From contig VAYF01000077.1 in the NCBI GenBank assembly GCA_005883885.1, forward strand, positions 1-10,277: a stretch of 10,277 nucleotides of DNA, given 5' to 3'. The DNA comes from Actinomycetota bacterium. GTDB lineage: Bacteria; Actinomycetota; UBA4738; HRBIN12. Made by a program: the position numbers and the translations under genes. This document shows, one piece after another, positions 5,845 through 10,277 of this stretch (position 1 is the first letter of the stretch; the number at the start of each line of letters is the position of its first letter). Below the pieces are notes generated by a model, which was not told where the DNA came from, searched no databases, and worked only from the letters and a program-made list of their open reading frames with translations.

Positions 5845-7505
5845 CCCAGCGAAGTCGCGAGCTGGCGTTGTTCCGGGCGCTCGGTGCCACGCGACGGCAG
5901 GTGATGACCTCGGTCCTGGTCGAGGCCGCGGTGGTCGGGCTCGTCGCGTCGGTCATCGGGGTGCTCGTGGGGATCGTGCTCGCGATCGGGCTGAAGGCGG
6001 TCGTCGGGGCGCTCGGTCTGAAGCTTCCGCCGACCGCGCTCGTGATCGCGCCGAGGACGGTCATCGTTTCGCTCCTGCTGGGGACGACCATCACGGTTGC
6101 GGCGGCGGTCTCGCCGGCCCGGCGCGCGTCACGCGTGGCCCCGATCGAGGCGCTTCGCGAGAGCGCCGCCCCGAGCAGCTCCATCCGACGCCGCGTCATC
6201 GTCGGGACGCTCGTCACGCTGTTGGGGGCCGGGTCGTTGGCCGCGGGGTTGTTCGGCGGGGTCTCGAACGCCGGATACCTTGTCGGACTCGGGGCGGCGC
6301 TCTCCTTCGTCGGGGTCGCGATGCTCTCCCCGCTCGTCGCGCGCCCGATCGCGTCGGTGCTCGGTCGCCCGTTCCGGCGACGCATCTCCGGCAGGCTCGG
6401 CGGGGAGAACGCGAACCGCAACCCCCGGCGGACCGCGTCCACGGCCGCGGCGCTCATGATCGGACTCGGGCTCGTGACGTTCGTCGCCGTGTTCGCGGCG
6501 TCCCTCAAGTCCTCGGTGACCGGCGTCCTCGACCGGACCCTCCGGTCGGATCTGATGCTGACCGCGTCGCAGTTCTCGCCGTTCTCACCGCAACTCGCCC
6601 GGGGACTGTCGTCGAGCCCGGATTTCTCGGCGGTCTCTCCACTCCGACAGGGCGCCGAGGCGAAGGTCGGATCCTCGACGACCTTCCCCGTGGGGATCGA
6701 TCCAGCGACCATCACCGACGTCGCCAACATCGAGATGGACGCTGGATCGATCGCCGGGCTGTCGGCGCCGAACACCGTTGCCATCTCGCGCACGGAAGCC
6801 GACGGGAAGCACCTCACCGTAGGGAACACGTTGCAGATGCAGTTCGCCCGCACGGGTTCGCAGACGCTCACCGTGGTCGGGATCTTCGAGCCGAACGCCC
6901 TCCTGAACGACTACGCGATCTCGCTGGACACGTACGACGCGAACGTCGCGCAGCAGCTCGATTCGACGGTGTTCCTGAAGTACGCGCCGGGCGTCGACCA
7001 GACGACCGTGCGAGCGAACCTCGAGACCCTCGTTGCTCGTGACTACCCGAGCGTCGTGGTGAACGACCAGGCACAGACCAAGCAGACGTACGTGAAACAG
7101 GTCGACCAGTTCTTCGCGATCGTCTATGTGCTTCTGATCCTCTCGGTGTTCATATCGGCGTTCGGCATCGTCAACACGCTCGGGTTGTCGATCTACGAGC
7201 GCATCCGCGAACTGGGGCTCCTCCGCGCGGTGGGGATGAGCCGACGGCAGGTGAAGCGGATGATCCGGGTCGAGGCGGTCATCATCGCCGTGCTCGGGGC
7301 GGTCCTGGGACTCGTGGTCGGCATCCTGTTCGGATGGGCGATGCAGCGGGCACTGTCCAACGTGGGGATCGACCGGCTCGCCATCCCGTTCGGCCAGCTC
7401 GTCTTCATGCTGGTCGTGGCCGCCTTGATCGGCTTGCTCGCCGCGATCTGGCCGGCGCGTCGCGCGGCGAAGCTCAACGTGCTCGAGGCCATCAGCTACG
7501 AGTGA
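5727..7505 (+). pseudogene. ABC permease (MacB/FtsX family), C-terminal part
   Basis: This continues the same permease in a different frame from about base 5727, beginning EQDQVNRGLGFLRTG. It has about 592 codons to TGA at 7505, so the two parts total about 810 residues, a little short for two-FtsX-domain permeases. In order it contains the first FtsX domain with three helices (including FVGAFIIFNTFNIVV, then SRELALFRALGATRRQV), two middle helices, a further helix near TAAALMIGLGLVTFVAVFAA, a second extracytoplasmic core domain, and a C-terminal FtsX domain (FGIVNTLGLSIYERIRELG, then LLRAVGMSRRQVKRM) ending VLEAISYE. The duplicated RELxLxRAxGxxRRQV motif contacts the ATPase. A TTG at 5772 could initiate a separate protein, but it has no ribosome binding site and lies inside the first FtsX helix, so independent translation is unlikely. 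Confidence 0.82.
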
Positions 7506-7538
7506 GCGCGGCGCGCCGGGCGGCCTGAGGTCGTCGGC

Positions 7539-7544
7539 TATCCT
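7539..7544 (+). promoter_or_regulatory. candidate -10 box of thrS, implying a leaderless mRNA
   Basis: TATCCT ends 7 nt before the A of the thrS ATG, so transcription would begin at or within a base of the start codon. No Shine-Dalgarno precedes the ATG, which fits the leaderless genes common in actinobacteria. No clear -35 box is visible. The 46-nt gap after the permease has no terminator with a T-run and no room for a T-box. Confidence 0.5.
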
Positions 7545-7551
7545 CAACCGC

Positions 7552-8589
7552 ATGCCTCGTCTGACGCTGCCCGACGGCAGCCATCCAGAGCTCCCGGAAG
7601 GAGAGCCGGTGGGCGGCGTCCTCGGTCCGGACGCGATCGCAGCGAGGGTGGACGGCGAGCTGAAGGACCTCTCGTTCGTTCCGAGGGGCGATGTGTCGGT
7701 CGAGCCGGTGGAGGCGGGTTCGGAGGACGGGTTGCACGTGCTTCGCCATTCGGCGGCCCACGTCCTGGCCCAGGCCGTCTGCAGGCTGTGGCCGGGAACG
7801 AAGTACGCGATCGGACCCGCGATCGAGGACGGCTTCTACTACGACCTCGCGATCCCGGTGCACGTGTCTGCCGACGAGCTCCCCCGGATCGAGGAGGAGA
7901 TGCGCGCGATCGTCGCGGAGGACCAGCCGTTCATCCGTGAGGAGGTCTCGCGTTCCGAAGCCCTGGCCCGGTTCTCGGATCAGGACTTCAAGCGAGAGAT
8001 CATCGAAGACCTCGCGGAGCAGGAGGGCGAGGTCGGGCCGGGAGACACCGTCATCCTCTACCGCAACGACGACTGGTTGGACCTGTGCCTCGGGCCCCAC
8101 GTCGCCTCCACCGGGCGGATCGGCGCGTTCACGCTGACCTCGATCTCGGGGGCGTACTGGCGGGGGGACGAGAAGAACCCGCAACTCACCCGGATCTACG
8201 GGACCGCGTGGGCATCCAAGGAGGATCTGGAGGCGCACCTGCACCGCCTCGAGGAGGCGGAACGACGTGACCATCGGCTGCTTGGCCGGCAACTCGACCT
8301 CTTCTCGTCTCCTGAAGAGCTCGGTCCTGGACTGTGGGTGTGGCATCCGCGCGGGGGCCTCTTCCGCAAACAGCTCGAGGACTGGGTGCGCGACCTGCAT
8401 CTGGCGCGCGGGTACGACCCTGTCGTCACCCCCCACATCGCCAGGTCGGTGTTATGGGAGACCTCCGGCCACCTCGCGAAGTACTCGGACAACATGTATC
8501 CGCCGATGCAGACGGACACCGGCGACTACTACGTGAAACCGATGAACGTTGCACGGGCTGCTGCGCATCCGTGGCGGCACGCAGGATGA
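7552..8589 (+). pseudogene. thrS: threonyl-tRNA synthetase, N-terminal part, frame broken at about 8548
   Basis: ThrRS attaches threonine to tRNA-Thr in the cytoplasm. This part contains the TGS domain (1-55), the editing domain with HSAAH (H66, H70) and the C179/H183 pair of LCLGPHVAS, and the start of the class II catalytic core with motif 1 region WHPRGGLFRKQLEDW and WETSGHLAKYSDNMYPP. It reads normally to YYVKPMN (residue 332, base 8547). The family continues with a Cys-Pro block that supplies a zinc ligand and then motif 2, and both are missing. The rest of the frame to 8589 (ending RHAG) is the downstream sequence misread. The start is the ATG at 7552, with no ribosome binding site and a TATCCT box just upstream. 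The order thrS then HIT gene is conserved in actinobacteria. Confidence 0.88.
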
Positions 8590-9379
8590 CTCGCACATCA
8601 TCTGCCGGCCCGACCAGCTGGTGGACGAGATCCTGGCGGTGTTCGATCTGACCCTCGAGATCCATCGGACGTTCGGGTTCAGCGACCCCATCGTCAACCT
8701 CTCGACCCTTCCCGGGCAGACGATCCTCGAGCCCGAGATGGCGGCTCGCGCCACGGAGACGCTGGTGACGGCTCTGGAGCGATACGGGTTGCCATACACG
8801 GAGGCCGAGGGTGAGGGCACCTTCTACGGGCCGAAGGTGGACTTCCACTTCCGCGACGCGATCGGGCGCCTGTGGCAGCTCACCACCGTGCAATGCGACT
8901 TCGCGCTCCCGGAGCGGTTCGACATGGAGTACACCGGCGAGGATAACCAGCGACATCGTCCGGTCATGCTCCATCGCGCGATCCTGGGAACGCTCGAGCG
9001 GTTCAGCGCGGTCCTGATCGAGCACTACGGCGGGGCGTTCCCGCTCTGGCTCTCGCCCGAGCAGATCCGGTTCGTGCCGGTGGCCGATCGCCACGTCGAG
9101 CATTGCCGGACGCTCGCGGACCGGACGCGCGCCGCCGGCTTGCGCCCGTCCGTCGACGATGCGAAGGAGTCGGTCGGCAAGAAGATCCGAGCGGCACAAC
9201 TGATGAAGGTCCCGTACACGGTCGTGGTGGGGGACCGCGACCTCGAAGCGGGGACGTTCACGATCCGCGATCGGAACGGGACCGAGACGCCGGGCGTCCC
9301 GTTCGATGCGATCGTCGCCGCGCTCTCGGACGAGTCGGGATCGCGCCGTCTCCAGCCGACCGACTTCTCCGCGCTCTGA
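8549..9379 (+). pseudogene. thrS: threonyl-tRNA synthetase, C-terminal part
   Basis: The same synthetase resumes here in a shifted frame, from LHGLLRIRGGTQDDSHIIC, the segment that normally follows motif 2. It retains the YGPKVDFHFRDAIGRLWQLT block, motif 3 (LERFSAVLIEHYGGAFPLWL) and the anticodon-binding domain (about the last 100 residues, with DDAKESVGKKIRAAQLMKVP). TGA is at 9377-9379. In E. coli ThrRS 36 residues separate MN from LHG, and here essentially all are lost. The missing block holds the zinc-binding Cys and the motif 2 Arg that contacts ATP, so no active enzyme could be made from the DNA as given. Apart from the gap, the sequence is well conserved and shows no other stops or decay. 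The HIT gene begins 18 nt further on. Confidence 0.88.
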
Positions 9380-9382
9380 GGC

Positions 9383-9388
9383 GGAGGG
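9383..9388 (+). promoter_or_regulatory. ribosome binding site of the HIT-family gene
   Basis: GGAGGG lies 9 nt before the ATG at 9398, in the 18-nt gap after thrS. It supports translation from a shared thrS transcript and fixes the start. Confidence 0.65.
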
Positions 9389-9397
9389 ACGAGGCCG

Positions 9398-9773
9398 ATG
9401 GAGCGTCTGTGGAGCCCCTGGCGGATGGAGTACATCCAGGCGAGCAAGGACGTCGTGGAAGATCGGTGCGTGTTCTGCGCGCTCCTCGAAGAGGGCGACC
9501 CCGACGGCGAAAGGATCCTCCGTCGCGAGCCGCTCGTCTTCGTGGCGCTCGCGAAGTATCCCTACGCACCCGGGCACCTCCTCATCCTGCCCACCCGTCA
9601 CGTCGGCGACCTCGAGGGGTTGACGGATGACGAGCAGTCGGCCATCACGCGTCTGGTGCGGACCTCCGTTCGCACGCTGCGCGATGCATCCGAACCACAC
9701 GGGTTCAACATCGGACTCAATCTGGCTCGACGAGACGTACGCGAAGCTTCGGCCACGGTTCGATCAGGATTGA
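9398..9773 (+). pseudogene. HIT-family nucleotide hydrolase/phosphorylase, internal deletion removing the catalytic triad
   Basis: Actinobacterial HIT proteins beside thrS act on dinucleoside polyphosphates such as Ap4A, a by-product of aminoacyl-tRNA synthetases; the mycobacterial thrS neighbour is an Ap4A phosphorylase. The first 109 residues are typical: MERLWSPWRMEYI lead, zinc-type C24xxC27, the YPYAPGHLLILPTRHVGDL strands, and EPHGFNIGLNL to base 9724. The family next needs a glycine-rich turn and the H-x-H-x-H active site, and these are absent. Instead the DNA jumps to a different frame encoding LDETYAKLRPRFDQD and TGA at 9771-9773, a recognisable HIT C-terminus. Its position fits the next gene, which starts 4 nt later with its own ribosome binding site. 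The original frame runs on to 9904 as arginine/serine-rich nonsense over the hydrolase gene. Very roughly 40-45 residues are missing. Confidence 0.8.
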
Positions 9774-9777
9774 CGCG

Positions 9778-10277
9778 GTGCGGTCGGGATCGGTCGAGCT
9801 CTCGGACGGCGGCCGGCTCGCGTTCGACGTCGCGGGCGACGGGCCGGACGTGGTGCTGTTGCACCCCGGACTGTGGGATCGGCGCACCTGGGACCGGCAG
9901 ATGACCACGTTCCCCGCGGCCGGGTACCGCGTCACCCGGTACGACGCGCGCGGCTACGGCGCGTCGACACGCCCGGACGCACGGCCCTACTCACACGTCC
10001 GCGATCTGGAAGCGCTCATCGACGCGCTCGGCATCACCGTGGCCGCGCTCGTCGGGTGCTCGATGGGAGGGAGCATCGCGATCGACTTCGCTCTCGAACA
10101 TCCGGAACGAGTGTGGGCGTTGGTTCCGGTGGCGGCTGGCCTCGGCGGGTTCGAGCCGCTGGAAGAGGAGGAGGACTGGTGGGCGATCGCGACCGCGCCG
10201 GTCGATGAGGCGCTGGAAGCGGGTGATCTGGAGCGTGCGGAGGATGCCCGGCTCGCGATCTGGGCGCCCCTCGGCGC
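9778..10277 (+). CDS. alpha/beta hydrolase (partial, runs off the window)
   Basis: The first 166 residues of an alpha/beta-hydrolase fold enzyme of unknown substrate. Visible motifs are the oxyanion-region HPG at 29-31 (LLHPGLWD), the DARGYGAS turn at 56-63 and the nucleophile elbow GCSMGG at 93-98 with catalytic Ser95. The acid and His of the triad lie beyond the window end. There is no signal peptide, so the enzyme is probably cytoplasmic. GTG at 9778 is 4 nt after the HIT stop, with AGGA at 9766-9769 eight nt before it, so it is likely the last visible member of the thrS–HIT transcript. Relatives include esterases, haloperoxidase-like enzymes and 3-oxoadipate enol-lactonases; the sequence does not choose among them. 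In mycobacteria pgsA occupies this position instead. The codon use matches its neighbours and the frame is intact as far as it goes. Confidence 0.85.
   Translation, partial: MRSGSVELSDGGRLAFDVAGDGPDVVLLHPGLWDRRTWDRQMTTFPAAGYRVTRYDARGYGASTRPDARPYSHVRDLEALIDALGITVAALVGCSMGGSIAIDFALEHPERVWALVPVAAGLGGFEPLEEEEDWWAIATAPVDEALEAGDLERAEDARLAIWAPLG

Noticed and set aside
9774..9904. HIT frame continuing to 9904 over the hydrolase gene
   Set aside because: Arg/Ser-rich nonsense; the HIT C-terminus and stop are found at 9726-9773 in another frame and the hydrolase frame is clearly coding here.

Overview
This is a G+C-rich chromosomal window with strong G/C bias at third codon positions. It looks like it comes from an actinobacterium (Actinomycetota), probably an uncultivated lineage. 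Pointers are the thrS–HIT gene order, also found in mycobacteria; the MacB-like ABC ATPase/permease pair with a two-FtsX-domain permease; and promoter-like TATCCT/TATCGT hexamers close to starts. No integrase, transposase, phage gene or CRISPR array is visible. It reads as ordinary housekeeping and signalling chromosome.

Left third (1-3825, + strand): after a possible 14-codon gene end come a soluble class III nucleotide cyclase with an N-terminal two-CxxC zinc-ribbon-like segment (89-922) and, 32 nt later, a 956-residue membrane protein. The latter joins an NTT/MFS-like transporter, a HEAT-repeat array and a cyclic-nucleotide-binding domain with intact ligand-binding residues. A cNMP maker beside a cNMP-binding transporter suggests a local signalling unit.

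Middle (3827-5069): a 58-residue single-pass membrane protein on the minus strand abuts the transporter tail-to-tail with one base between the stops and has its own clear ribosome binding site. A 201-nt non-coding stretch follows with a perfect 11-bp hairpin plus TTTT, then tRNA-Val(CAC), then the ABC ATPase gene.

Right (5074-10277, + strand): an ABC permease, threonyl-tRNA synthetase (thrS), a HIT-family protein and the start of an alpha/beta hydrolase. The first three are each broken by an internal out-of-frame gap. In each case recognisable family sequence stops, a conserved block of very roughly 100-135 nt is missing, and the family resumes in another frame. The losses include ThrRS motif 2 and a zinc-ligand Cys, and the HIT catalytic histidines. 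Three such lesions within about 4 kb, one in a normally essential gene, suggest assembly or consensus deletions more than biology, but genuine decay cannot be excluded from sequence alone.

I see no convincing new defence or mobile system. The items most worth following are the cyclase/cNBD-transporter pair, the unannotated small membrane protein, and the three matched deletions.
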